Part shown: piece by piece, positions 14,080-25,494 of the stretch | How positions within the stretch are numbered: the first letter of the stretch is position 1 | How the letters are laid out: each line of letters starts with the position of its first letter | Assembly (NCBI GenBank): GCA_035582835.1 | Contig: JAYKAV010000285.1 | Coordinates: 62,001 to 126,000, forward strand | DNA: 64,000 bases | Direction: 5' to 3' | Origin: Phoebastria nigripes | Lineage: Eukaryota; Chordata; Aves; Procellariiformes; Diomedeidae | Program-made: the position numbers and the translations under genes | The notes under the pieces: model-generated | Told to the model about the DNA's origin: nothing | The model's input: the letters and a program-made list of their open reading frames with translations, nothing else | The model's database searches: none

Positions 14080-14230
14080 AGATTCAAACCTGAGCTTTGA
14101 GGCGACCATTCTATGCCCCACATTGCATCTCTGGTCAGGAATATGAAAGTGTCTGATTCAAGTCCCTACTTTACCTGCTTCATGGCAGAGTTTTGAAACT
14201 GGAGTTTCCTATTGCCCCACCTTTTTTCTA
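14080..14230. repeat. Possible ancient tRNA-derived SINE relic
   Basis: GATTCAAGTCCCTACT near 14156, followed by a 'CTGCTTCATGGCAGAG...GAAACTGG' block, resembles an old tRNA-derived SINE type of sauropsids in which a B-box-like TTCAAGTCCC is followed by 'CTGCCTGAGGCAGAG'. The match is from memory and partial. No A box or poly-A tail is evident. Confidence 0.35.
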
Positions 14231-15050
14231 CTTCTCTTTCAGAAGTGACCAGGGAACCCCAGTACTCTGTGGGAGGTAACTGCTGCACAGTTGGCAAGTT
14301 AGCTCCTAATATCCAGTGCAGACACTATTAAACCACAGTAAGGACATGTGAAACTGCAGATTGATCTGACCTTGATGAGTCAAAGTATGATATACCTGAA
14401 CGAGACCAAGTGGTATTTGTATAACATATCCAGCCTGTCATTCAGTGATGTGTATAAAACAACTTAAATCACTATCTCGAGTCTATGGGTTCATCTGTGT
14501 TAATATTTTACCTCAGATCAGAAATGTACTTTTGAAGCAAATATTCTGATCACCCTGATTTGCCTATTGCATAGTGATCCTACAGTACACAAGGTGGATT
14601 TTCTTTACATGAAAGTAAAAGAGAAAACATGCTGTAGGAGCATGCATGATGTGATCTAAATGCTAATGGTTATTCAATCTGTTGAGATCAGACTGGAGCT
14701 ATGCCAAAACAAAACATGCTGAAATGCTTATGATGTAGATGTCAGATCCTTGGCCTGAGGTGTTTTTTTCTCCGGATCCATTCCATGCTGNCTTCTAATG
14801 TCCATACTACCTCCATGCTACCACACTGTCTCCTAACATAGTCACACACAGTCTATTTGCTCATAGGTTGGCTTATATAGAAGTAACTTTTGCCTATTGA
14901 TGTTGCAGAAACCTTCCAGAAATCTCATCAACATCAAAATAACATTTTTCTATACTTCATTCTGTTAGCAAAGAGGTAAATGTCAATAATATGTAAAGGC
15001 ATCTACTCTTTTATTAAAAATGTTATTAGTCATTATTATTGACCCTTCAA

Positions 15051-15193
15051 TTTTTTTTTTTATTTTTGCTAATGGTTTTATTCAGTTATTATTTGAGCTG
15101 CAAAACACTTTTCTTCTTTTTTTTTTTTTTTTTTCCTTCCCTTCTTCACCTGATCGCTTACCCCAAACTTGTTTACCATCCTTGCTATGAATA
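15051..15193. repeat. Left copy of a ~145-bp duplication flanking an assembly gap
   Basis: A poly-T run, ATTTTTGCTAATGGTTTTAT, a second long poly-T run and CCTTCCCTTCTTCACCTGAT lead to GCTATGAATA immediately before the N run. The same order of sequence is repeated right after the gap at 15266-15412. Confidence 0.95.
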
Positions 15194-15265
15194 NNNNNNN
15201 NNNNNNNNNNNNNNNNNNNNNNNNNNNNNNNNNNNNNNNNNNNNNNNNNNNNNNNNNNNNNNNNN
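15194..15265. other. Assembly gap (72 N)
   Basis: An unbroken run of 72 N separates two near-identical flanks. The odd length suggests an estimated rather than a standard placeholder gap. Confidence 0.99.
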
Positions 15266-15321
15266 TTTTTTTTTTTATTTTTGCTAATGGTTTTATTCAG
15301 TTTTTATTTGTGCTGCTTTAC

Positions 15322-15353
<32 letters not shown>

Positions 15354-15412
15354 CCTTCCCTTCTTCTCCTGATCGTTTACCCCAAACTTGTTTACCATCC
15401 TTGCTATGAATA
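15266..15412. repeat. Right copy of the gap-flanking duplication, T-biased
   Basis: The same sequence as 15051-15193, ending in GCTATGAATA at 15412 and then continuing into unique DNA. Apart from poly-T length I count nine base differences from the left copy, and in all nine the right copy has T (six A-to-T, three C-to-T). That is expected for sequencing error around a long poly-T rather than for real divergence. Confidence 0.9.
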
Positions 15413-18400
15413 AGCTAGGGTATAATCAGCCTCCCAGAAACAGCTTAAGTGAAGTGCATTGTGGGGTGGGAGTAAGACTGGTACTAATAAAAAATTACCC
15501 ATAAGTGTTTCTCTTTTTTCAGAGGTGTCTTCCCAAGTGAAAATAAATATTGATTAATTTGTTTAGATTACAGATTTTTCAGAGGATCTTGTTTTTATCT
15601 CTGTGAGAAGGGAAGTTAGATACTTCAAATTAAACCAGGATGAATAATCAGCTTTGATTTTACCAGGTGGGATTAACATGGCTTTTATAGCTCAATTTTT
15701 GTCAATAGTTTTTCCAGTGAAGGTTTCTATCATTTCAGTAATAACTGACTTCTTTAATATTCATAAATCCCATAAGGTTTTTATACATATACGTAACATA
15801 GTGGAAGGTCAAACAACTTTTTCCTAGATCAACTGGCAGGTACAGCATATAGTGAAGCCTCAAATTCTGCAAACAAGGAAATAAACAAAAGAAAAAAAGG
15901 CCCAAACAAACAAACAAACAAAACCCCACCCCCAAATCAGGGTTGCAATACACTAAAAGCTCACTGGAATGACAAAAGGCAAAAAATTTCTGAAGCAAAA
16001 TGAGCAGAACACTCTATCCTAAACTCCACTCAGAATAAGGCCTCCATCTGCTACATGCCATTCCAATACATAAGATAATAAATACTCACATTCAAAGAAC
16101 AAATTACACTGCATTTATGCCATTTTCTTTTATGCAGAAAGAGAGGGCAAAAGCTAATTGTAGCTCTACACCTCTGAAGAAAGTTGCCCATAAGCATGGT
16201 GGTGTAATACAGTTGTTTTGAACGGTTTCAACTTCTGGAGGTTTTAGATTTGTATTCCAGGTAGTTCTCTGTGCAACCACAAACAGTGTGATCTCACAGG
16301 GTTATTTTTCAGGCATGAGACTGTCCCATCAGTGGATTATCCCACTGGTTTTGGGGTTTTTTTTGTTTGTTTGTTTTTTGTTGCCCAGCTGCCCTAAGGT
16401 CCTCCTGCTATCATGTGCTGCTATTGTGAATTTCAGGAACGGTGTATGATTTGTCACGGGGATTTTAAGCAACAATGTCTAGGGCAACTATAAGTGTGTC
16501 CACTTTAGTGTTCTATGTCAGATAAGGAGTCTCTTTACAATTGTGCTTTGGCTCACCTCAGAGTATTTTCAGAGTGCTCTAACTCAATTCTTTCCTCATG
16601 ACCTTGAATTGGTAAGAGGTGCTGTCCTGTAAGAGCACAACTAATGAGCTCTAAACCCTAATGGGCATTAGCTCACAGGATCAAACTGGAGCTAGTCAGC
16701 TATAACCCTTTCAAATATATATAACACGGACTGCTGGTCCTCTGCAGCGAATGTTTCACTCTACAAATTTCACTCCCGTTGTGCCATGCTACTTGCTAAA
16801 TTAGATATAGGCTATGTTCATCCTTCTTCTATTGTATTTTCTACTGCTTCAGCAACAATGGGAATGTATCTTCTCTACCTCATATGACTCGGAGAGCATC
16901 TGTAAGGGGACACAGAGCTTTTGAGGAAAAACCAGCATTTTTAGATCCAGTGATCTCAGCTGGATTGAGCTTCAGAAGTATCAAGGACAACATAAGACAG
17001 ATAAAAATAGAGTGGATATTTAAGATTTGATGCAGCTATTTTAATTCCAATATCTGATAAGAATGCTATGTCTGAACTGATTTCTTTGCTTGGTAGTAAA
17101 TGCACATTTCACTGATTTCAGCAGAGATTACATGACAAGGTCAGAGTTCAGCCATCGTCCAAAAGTCACTTCTGCTGAGAATGTGGGACATTCAGTTCAA
17201 GCTTTCAACCCAAGTAAACAAGCACGTTTTAAATTTTTTTTCAACCTGCCAGTTTTACAAATTGGAATTTTAAACTAATGCATATTTGTCAAGCATGCCA
17301 AGGTGTGAGAAATTCACTAGGGAAGAACAGAAGTATAATTTATTGACTGCAGTATTTTTCAAATTATTTAAATGTTATTCCTTTCCTGTCTCCTTTCTCT
17401 GAACTTACTATGCTATACCTTACTGAGGACTAAAAATACAAGGTTATGATGAACACCTCCACACAAATGAGTAAATTTGTTTTATTACTCAGAAGAATGA
17501 AGGGCACTAGAAGGTCTTGACGTTCCCAGAAATAAACCTGCATGAGGTTTGATGTAGTTTCCCCTGTTTGTGGTTATGACGAAGACAGCATTAAACCCTT
17601 TATGTTTGAAATTGATTCCAGTTTAAGTCCTGTAGAAGAACTGTCAATCCATTCACTGACATAATGGCAACGTGCCATTAATAGGGCTTCCTAAGCTGGC
17701 NACCTCTGCCTGCTAATCTTTCTGCCCTTACAGAGATCCACCTTTCTCTCATTCTTTTCTCTGGAAGCTGACTTACTATGGCACTCCCAACAAATGCCAG
17801 AAGTAGTAGTTTACAGTTTTCAGTTCCTTGATTCTAAACTCAGTGGTCTTCCAGTGCTTTCCAGACTTTGTTTCACCCCACTTGCAGTTCTCAGTAACCT
17901 GGACTCAGCATCTGTCATCTCAGTTTATTCCTTCATTGTCAATTCTCCTTGGGAGGCTTTTGTTTCACAGCTGAGAACATTTTTCTACATTCCTCATCTC
18001 ATTGGTCTGCTGCCCAAATGCTCTAAATTTCTCGGAGTCCTTTCAGGCTTGTTCACTAGTTTTGGGCTGACTATTTCAAGGACTTTCTACACAAACTTTA
18101 GGCTTGCTATCCTCTTAGTTAAAACTGTCAGAAGATCAAATACTTGTTTGATTAAAGACCTTGCTAGGATCACCACGTATTCAGAGGAAGATGGAAGCAG
18201 AGGAAGGTGGAGAATGCAGACAAGATGTTGCAAGAAATATTTACCCATATTTTATGCCAAATTTTGTATTAGTCTATTCTTGTAAAAATACTCCTTGAAA
18301 AATACTCCTCAAAACATTCACTTTAAACAATTTGTACCGATTTTTTGCGGAATTCTTGAAAGAAATATGTGGTATCCATTTGGGTCTTGTTTAACATATC

Positions 18401-19186
18401 CTTTAGCCATACATTTCAGAGCTGTTAGTGCTATGATCAAGAAATAAGCTTGGTTTAGAAATTGTAAAATGGCCAATATTAAGAGAGAAAAAAACCCTCT
18501 GCTCTTCTGTTGGAAAATTGTGCAGATAGTGACAGAAAACAATTGCCATTGGTTTTTTTGTATTTTACTTCTAATTCTGGGAACAGAGTAAAATGTCATC
18601 ACCTTATAAAGTACACATTTATACAAGCTTTCAGAGATAAAGCAAACAGCATGCTCATCCTCTGTGAAGCAAACTTTGAAGGAAACTGGATGACCACTCT
18701 GTTTACTATATGCTCTGCCTGCCAACTGTGTTGCAAATTAATGTACTGAAGACTGCTGGGCAAAACGGTTTGCAGATTTTCAGTATGAGTGTGAACTGTT
18801 GCCATAAATATAGGTTTATAGATCAAACACTTGGCAGTGCTGAGAACATTGAGAATGATGGCAGCTCTCCACAGAAGGAAATGGTGTTTTGTGTGACCTT
18901 CCAGGCATCTTCCGTGCGGATTAGCACAGCCACAGTTTCTGGATTGATGATACCAGGCACAAGCTCAGTAAGAAAAGTATGTGTTTTTATTACTGGAGGG
19001 TAAAGGGCATCTTTGCATCTTCGCAGCAGGTTGTTCCCTTCCTGTAAAATACTGTTGTTTCCTGTCTTCCAGCTCCAATTCTCAAAACTGCTCTGTCAAA
19101 AAACAGACTTGACTAGCGCAGTAGCCATTACAGCCTGNGTAAACAGGCTCAGAACCTGTGGTGTTGATAATGAAATGAGGTTTGAA
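15413..19186. other. Noncoding DNA without recognised elements
   Basis: Simple tracts include an (AAAC)n stretch near 15905-15922 and a T/G-rich tract near 16355-16381. The longest open frame (163 codons, 17794-18285 +) lacks recognisable motifs. A weak exon-like segment at 18905-18967 is listed separately. Confidence 0.5.
18905..18967 (+). other. Weak candidate exon (63 bp)
   Basis: A 63-bp segment (21 codons, open in one frame) is preceded by the acceptor-like GTGTGACCTTCCAG and followed by the donor-like GTAAGAAAAG. It keeps two CpGs in an otherwise CpG-poor region. I do not recognise the encoded peptide, and acceptor/donor look-alikes are common, so this may well be coincidence. Confidence 0.12.
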
Positions 19187-19310
19187 TTTGGGCCTGATTC
19201 TTCAGTGCATTGAGGACTCCCAGTTCCACTAACAAGATCTGAGGACACTCAGCATTTTTTGCAAGGAATTCAACACCTTGCAGAATTAGTCTCTGGCTGA
19301 ATTCAGGTGA
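19187..19310. repeat. Possible ancient amniote repeat relic
   Basis: GGGCCTGATTCTTCAGTGCA near 19190, followed by 'GAGGACACTCAGCATT...CACCTTGCAGAATTAG', resembles an old sauropsid repeat with the order GGGCCTGATTCT - CTCAGCACCTTGCAGGAT. It is decayed and recalled from memory. Confidence 0.35.
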
Positions 19311-19727
19311 GATGCACAGAACAGGTAGTTATGATGAATAGGTATTAAAGAAATATTTGACACTTCAACATACAATAAAAGAGATGCTGTTGTGGCTGGT
19401 CACTAACATCCAGAAGCTGTGAGTTGAACGAAAGATTAATTGCTTATAGAGTATGTAAATAATTTTATACATTTTAAAAAATTGCTTTCAGATTATTTTT
19501 TAAATACCTGGGATCATGGTTTTGGGCTTTTCTTTTCAACAAGTAATCTCTTTCAGTTTTAACATAGGCTGGAAATGCTCAGCCCTGATGTCATCCTTTA
19601 AGTGCAGGCTACCCCAAACAGTGCAATTAAAACAGCAAAAGCTGTGGCATCTATTTAAAAGAAAAAAAAAAAAAGAATAAATCTGGAAATTCTTGTTTGT
19701 TGATCTTGCTTTAGGAGCTGAGGGTTA

Positions 19728-19878
19728 ATAATAAATTATAATAAGTATTAAATTATTAATAATAATTTAATTATTTTATTTATATATTATTGTGCTTTAT
19801 ATTTAATTAAATTATATTCACGTATATTTAATATTCATTTTTAATAATGTAATTATAATAAATATTCAATAATAAACA
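19728..19878. repeat. AT-rich low-complexity tract
   Basis: About 150 bp made almost entirely of A and T with TAATAATTAA-like motifs. It is low complexity and not attributable to a mobile element. Confidence 0.85.
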
Positions 19879-21390
19879 TTGGCTCTATTTAAACAGCATA
19901 TTTTGTCCCAGAGTATTCTATGCAGAATAACTTCCAACTCCTACCCCGCCCTCTGCATAGTTTTCAATACATAGGGCTCTAGTGAAATTACAAAAGTGCC
20001 AACATTGATTTGTTTTCAGTGCTGATTAGTATGTCAGAGAACGTTTTCTCTTCTTAAGTCAATATTCAATATTTTAAAACTATGATAATGGAAACCTAAG
20101 TAATTTTGGTTTAATTCTCGCAACTCTAATTACCAGTGCTAAATGTAGCATATAGTTTTACTGTATAATTTGCTATAAGATAGGAGATGGATGCCATTTA
20201 GAACATTTTCTTCTTGCTTTAGAAGATCACTTTTTCTGTGGTAGGCAGTTATAGCATTAACAGCAAATGCTGTGTAAATTCATTCTTGTAGCTACTTTTC
20301 TTCACATTGAATGCAGGTAGAGAGCACTGAAGACACTGGAGTCATCAGGTGGCCCTGGAATTTGCTGAAGAGCAGACTGCTTTGATTCTACTTCATGTTT
20401 ATTAATAAACCTGAGAACTGTAAGAGCTTGTTATGAATTTCAGAAGTATGTGGAGGGAACACTGTAACACATACATGAGAGAAAGGGCAAAATTTGCAAA
20501 CAATTGGTGGAATTAGAGTCAACTCAGTTCACCTCGCAGGTGACTGAGGTGAGAGTACTTGTTACCTAAAGGACAAATTCTCATATGGTTGCTTTTCATT
20601 ATTCTGGTTAAAAATCCTTAGAATTACAGAAGTATTACCAAAGCTTGTGAATGAGTAATTGATGTACTTGATGTTAGGTGGAGACAATCACTGAAAGCTT
20701 TGCTTTTTAGAACAAATTGAATGAAAAGGCTAACTGCCACCTAGCATTTGATGTTTGAAGGCACGCATGAAGAAACACAGGGCAGAGCTTTTTGCTAAGA
20801 AATAGCTTTTTACTGAAAGTATATTTGCAATTATAGTCTATTACTAGCATTGTTGTGAAAGTGCTTGTGAAACAGTGTATTAATCTAATAGTAAGTCTTG
20901 ATGTATGGTAATTCTTTCAGCATTGCTTATTGCTATTGGTCACCCCAAAGAGTAATCTGCATTTTCCTTGGGCTCGCTAGGCGTGTTTGTGAAGCAATTT
21001 AAGCTCTAATCAAAACCTTAGGTTTAAATCTTTATCTGCCTTTTTCACCATGATGAAATCTGCCTTGTGTTGGGACAGGAACTGTGCCAGTGCCATCACA
21101 CAAAGTAAGGTTTAGTCCAGCGGGCCTGCATGCAGTGTTGAACTGGGATGGCTCCAGCTTGCCTCATTTAAATATTCTCACCCCTAGGCCTTTTTGGGCT
21201 GCTTTTACTGTTGATTTTCTCACTTTCCTCATAGAGGAACGTGTTTACAAGTTCTTAGCTTCACCAGTAGCAGCCTGCCACTTAAAAAAGTTGTCAGATA
21301 CATACTTGAGAACTAATAACATATACAGTAATGTAGTTAAGTTGAATTTAGTCCAAGCTGACATGTTCAGTGACAGGATAACTGCTCATG
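19879..21390. other. Noncoding DNA without recognised elements
   Basis: Between the AT-rich tract and the LTR A target site I see no gene or repeat. A 119-codon frame begins here at 21084 but ends inside the LTR, so it is a chance frame. Confidence 0.5.
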
Positions 21391-21395
21391 GGGTT
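21391..21395. repeat. Left target-site duplication of LTR A (GGGTT)
   Basis: Identical to 21995-21999 on the other side of the LTR. This defines the element's borders and shows an ordinary integration event. Confidence 0.9.
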
Positions 21396-21668
21396 TGTGC
21401 TGGTTTTGGCTGGGATGGAGTTAATTTTGTTCGTAGTAGCTAGTATGGGGCTATGTCTTGGATTTGTGCTGAAAACAGTGTTGATAATATAGAGATGTTT
21501 TCGTTATTGCTGAGAAGTGCTTACACGGTCAAGGCCTTTTCAGCTTCTCATGCTCTACTGACTGAGAAGGCTGGAGATACACAAGAAGCTGGGAGGCGGC
21601 ACAGCCAGGACAGCTGACCCAAACTGGCCAAAGGGATGTTCCATACCATATGATGTCATGCTCAGTGT

Positions 21669-21674
21669 ATAAAC
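21669..21674 (+). promoter_or_regulatory. LTR A TATA box
   Basis: TATAAA lies downstream of a degenerate CRE, TGATGTCA (21652-21659), in the same arrangement as in the other LTRs. It marks the end of U3. Confidence 0.7.
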
Positions 21675-21864
21675 TAGGGGAAAGCTGGCCGGGGGGCCGC
21701 TGCTTGGGGACTGGCTGGGCATCGATCAGTTGTTGGTAAGCCATTGTTTTTCATTTGTATCACTTGTCTTTCTTGGGTTTTATTTCTCTCTTTTTTTTGT
21801 TATCTTCCTTTTTTATTACATATTATTATTATTATTATTATTATTATAATATTTTATTTCAATT

Positions 21865-21870
21865 ATTAAA
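21865..21870 (+). promoter_or_regulatory. LTR A polyadenylation signal ATTAAA
   Basis: ATTAAA sits about 195 bp downstream of the TATA box, just after the (ATT)n tract at 21820-21847. All four LTRs have it at the same place, so it is the likely R-region poly(A) signal. Confidence 0.6.
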
Positions 21871-21999
21871 CTGTTCCTGTCTCAACCCATAAGTGTTCTC
21901 ATTTTTACTCCTCTGATTCTCTCCCCCACCCCAGTGTGGGGGAGTGAGCGAGCGTCTGTGTGGTGTTTAGCTCCTGCCTACTTAAACCACGACAGGGTT

Positions 22000-24203
22000 G
22001 TAAGTAAGTGGAGGAAGTTCCTAAGTCTTAATTCCTAATTCCTAAGAATTAAATAATGTTTATACAGGAAAGCTTCCAGAATCAATATTTTACTTATAGT
22101 TTTGTACTGAACTTTTCATGGATATGAGTGATGAAATATGAGGGGAAGTTTGAGAGGAAATCTTTTTTCTGTCTTGGACTGGTCATTCTGCATGTGCATG
22201 GGTAGGAGAGAGGAGGAAGCAATACAGTAACTTGATGTTTAATTTATTTTGAGCAGTGGAATAGTTCTGTGACACACGGTTATTTCTTTATAAACATTGA
22301 GCCTTAAAATATGGTATTGCTGTTGTGAACAACATTTTGACACACAGTCTTGGTTGCTCAGTAATGACAAAATCTTTAAACTAGGACCAAAGGAGATTGC
22401 AAATATCCATAGATATGTATAAACAATAATGACTAGGAAAAAGACCTAAAAATTATGGAGTTTAGGGTTGATTTTAAGAAGTTCATAAGAAGGACAAGTA
22501 GAATAGTAGTATGTCAATCCACCAAATATTTTAATTGTTTCTGCACTAATTTGAGAAGTAGGGGAAATAAACAGGAAGAGCTGAAATCTTAATTAATGAT
22601 CACAACAGTTACTCAATTGGCATATGAGACACTTAGTGGGATAATTCACATGATTAGAATATTAGTGGGTCTAATCTGCTCCAGAAACATCTGCAAGGGA
22701 GGGAAATGAGAAAATGTATTGCTTTGTATGGCAAGTAGATCCATAAAGAGATGACACACATTTTCTAGATAAGGATAAAATGGTCAAATCAGCTGTGAAC
22801 CACCAGTTAAGATTTGATTCTTGGGGGAAACAAGACTTTTTCCGGAAGGAAAAAAAAAAAAAAAAAGGCAAAATTTTGAAATGTGCAGACAATGGTAGTA
22901 GAAGTTTTTTAGAAAATAGATACAAGGCACAGAATTTCCAGCATATTTTGGAAAATGGAGGGAAAAAAAGGGAAACTAAAAAGAAAATTAGATATGTAAT
23001 TCTAAACATTGTGGAGGAACGGCAGAAAATGTGAAAGTAGCAAAAAGCCCGGGTGAGAATGACTGTGAAAAGAGAAAGTTTACAGTCCTTGGAAAAGACA
23101 AAAATCCTACAAAATAAAGAAATAAAGTTCAAGAAAGTAGGCTTAAACAAATTCAGAGAACTGGTAGGAAAATGTGATAGGAAGCAAGTTTAAGTAGAAA
23201 GGGAGTTCAGAGCAGTTCCATCTCTGTAAACAGGTTAAGTTAAAGACATGCATGCATTTTTCCTGGGACAGAGAAGCAGGGATGAATTTGATAATGTAAT
23301 GAAATCTTCAATGATCTCAAACAAAAGGGTATATACGTAATGTGGAAAATATATCAAACTATTAAGGACATTAAAAATGGCATAAAAACCCAGGCACAAA
23401 ATCAGAAGTGTGAAGGTAGAAAATGGGATACTTTTGGCAAAAGTTTATGAAGGGAAAAAGAAAATATTGCATAAGTGAAATTCTTCCGCTTAGTGCTGAG
23501 AGAAAGACTAAGGAAGGAGTAGATTTACCAATCAATAGGAAGGAAAANCTATTGAAAAATAACAGCTGCAGTTCATTTAAAAGCTTTTGTGGTGACTACT
23601 TCATTAAAATTACTCTGGCTCTCCAAGGGCTGGCTCAGGTAATCTCAGAATCTTGAATTGTTATTACTGGGAATATAAAAAAAGAGAAGATTTTAGAAAA
23701 ATGAAAAACTAGTGTCTGTCTATAAAAAGATAAACAAGAAAGACATGACAGCCAGTTTACCTTCCTAAAAAAGTACTGGGGCAATAATCAGCTATTGAAC
23801 TATCCATATGCCTGAAAGAAAAATCTAACTTCAGTTCACCAAGAAAAAGTCTTGTGCCACCAACCTATATTTTTTTCCTGTATCAAAGTAGAAGATCTTG
23901 TAAATAGGAAAGATGCAGTAGAAGTTTTACCCCTTGTCTCCAGTAAGTCTGCTTTCCTGTCTTATGACATTTCCGTAAGAGAGCTAAAGGAACATAGAAT
24001 ACATTACACTGCAATATCAGAGAAAAAATANGCTCAATATACCAGGGTGGTTTAGCCCCAAAAAGAAGAAAACTGAGTTGGGAACCAGGATGTGAATGAG
24101 AAAATTAGTTAAGAAAAGTCATCAATGAGGAAAAGATTTAAGTGAAAAAAAAGATTTTTAACATCAAGAAAAGAAAACTTTCTGATGCTGTGGACAATGA
24201 TGC
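22000..24203. other. A-rich noncoding DNA
   Basis: The sequence is purine/A-rich on the plus strand, including an A-run at about 22851-22866. The 159-codon minus-strand frame at 22671-23150 is very rich in F, L and S because it is the complement of this A-rich strand. I see no gene. Confidence 0.5.
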
Positions 24204-24352
24204 ACCGGTGTTGTGGTTTAACCCGGCAGGCAGCCAAACACCGCATAGCTGCTCGCTCACTGCCCCCCTACCCCCTGCCCTCAGTGGGATGGGGGAGAGA
24301 ATCGGAAAAAAAAGTCAGATTTGTGGATTGAGATAAAGACAGTTTAATAGAA

Positions 24353-24358
24353 CAGAAA
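24353..24358 (-). promoter_or_regulatory. LTR B polyadenylation signal
   Basis: TTTAAT on the plus strand is ATTAAA on the element's strand, at the same position as in LTRs A, C and D. Confidence 0.55.
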
Positions 24359-24493
24359 AGGAAGGGAAAATAATGATGATGATGATGATAATAATAATGA
24401 TAGAATATACAAAATGAGTGATGCACAATGCAATTGCTCACCACCNGCTGACCAATGCCCAAGCAGCTATCCCCCTCCTCCACCAACCCCCAG

Positions 24494-24501
24494 TTTATAT
24501 A
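24494..24501 (-). promoter_or_regulatory. LTR B TATA box
   Basis: TTTATATA on the plus strand reads TATATAAA on the element's strand, 7 bp downstream of the CRE. Confidence 0.65.
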
Positions 24502-24508
24502 CTGAGCA

Positions 24509-24516
24509 TGACGTCA
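24509..24516 (-). promoter_or_regulatory. LTR B CRE palindrome TGACGTCA
   Basis: A perfect consensus cAMP-response element, bound by CREB/ATF bZIP factors in well-studied promoters, lies 7 bp upstream of the TATA box. The same site is intact in LTR D and mutated in LTRs A and C. Confidence 0.65.
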
Positions 24517-24762
24517 TATGGCATGGAATACCCCGTTGCTCAGTTGGGTTAGCTGTCCTGGCTATACTCCCTCCCAGCTTCTTGTGCACCTGGCAGAGCA
24601 TGGGAAGCTGAAAAGTCCTTGACTAGTGTAAACATTACTTAGCAACAACTAAAAACATCAGTGTGTTATCAACATTCTTCTCATACTAAATCCAAAACAC
24701 AGCGCTATACCAGCTACTAGGAAGAAAACTAACTCTATCCCAGTCAAAACCAGGACAACTGG

Positions 24763-25494
24763 AAAAAAACATGTAGGACGGTTTGAAGTTTATAAGCTGT
24801 ACATCTGCTAGAAATGATTTAGGTATTGCTGATCTTGCTTGGGGCAGGAAAATGGTGTAAATCATCTTCCAAGATCTCCTACAGCCACACTTTGTAGTTA
24901 TTTCCATGATATCTAACTACTTAAGTTAGCCATGGTTGGTTGCTAGCTTCCACTATGTTAAACTTACCAGAACTTGTATGTAGTTTTTCCATTTCACTCC
25001 TCAGAGAGAGTGATTCCACTAGCCTTATACAAGTTCTACTGAAAAATCTTACAGTTTCAGATAGTGACTTACATTATTTTCGTTACTTCTACAGGGAGAA
25101 AACAGAAACATTTATCTTTAAATTGTTTACAACATTAGGTAAGTTGCATGTCTGTGACTAAGAAGTTAATAGTTGTTAAGCAATACCCATAATAATAAAA
25201 CAGTATCAGCACTTTTTTTTTTTTCCTGGTGGATGCAACACATGGAGAACAAAACATTTAAGGAATGTTTGTACCCTCCTTTAAAAAAAATTTCAGAATT
25301 CAAAATATAATTCTTGTTCTCTTTCCTGAGCATCAGACTTTTTATTTAACCAAGTTCAGTTTTCAATTTTCTTGTCTTGACACCCTTTTCCTTGGGGAAG
25401 AGGTGTGGATCTGGGAAGCATGTATCGTGATAGGGCTTCCCCAAATGAGATGGTTCTTCATACAGAAGCCTGTAGAGATCCTTGCCTGAGTTTG
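24763..25494. other. Noncoding DNA without recognised elements
   Basis: No gene or confident repeat. The part from about 25400 may be a further decayed piece of the CR1 called next, but I cannot align it. Confidence 0.45.

Larger units (their letters stand above)
21396..21994 (+). mobile_element. Solo LTR A (avian ERV, TguLTR5-like, divergent subfamily)
   Basis: A 599-bp element runs from TGTGCTGG to CACGACA, has the canonical TG...CA ends, and is flanked by a perfect 5-bp target-site duplication, GGGTT (21391-21395 and 21995-21999). It shares blocks with the other three LTRs in the window: CACAAGAAGCTGGGAGG, CCATACCATATGATGTCATG, TATTAAACTG and CTCTCCCCCAC. Elsewhere it differs, so it belongs to another subfamily. 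Five-bp duplications fit ERVL-type integrases. There is no internal retroviral sequence, so this is a solo LTR left by LTR-LTR recombination. Family assignment is from memory. Confidence 0.92.
24209..24757 (-). mobile_element. Solo LTR B (avian ERV, TguLTR5-like)
   Basis: A 549-bp element reads on the plus strand from TGTTGTGGTTTAACCC to AAACCAGGACA. On the minus strand it is a TG...CA LTR in the order CRE, TATA, ATTAAA. The flanks are ACCGG (24204-24208) and ACTGG (24758-24762), a 5-bp target duplication with one C/T difference, so the insertion is old enough to have mutated. It carries an (ATG/AAT)n microsatellite near 24371-24400. It is clearly the same subfamily as LTRs C and D. There is no internal sequence. 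Confidence 0.93.

Noticed and set aside
17794..18285. 163-codon plus-strand open frame
   Set aside because: Longest frame outside the CR1, but with no recognisable domain or splice or promoter context. About this length is expected occasionally by chance in 64 kb over six frames.
18318..18725. 135-codon minus-strand open frame
   Set aside because: No motif, overlapped by plus-strand frames, and no conservation evidence.
22671..23150. 159-codon minus-strand open frame rich in F, L and S
   Set aside because: It is the complement of an A-rich strand, so the composition alone explains it.
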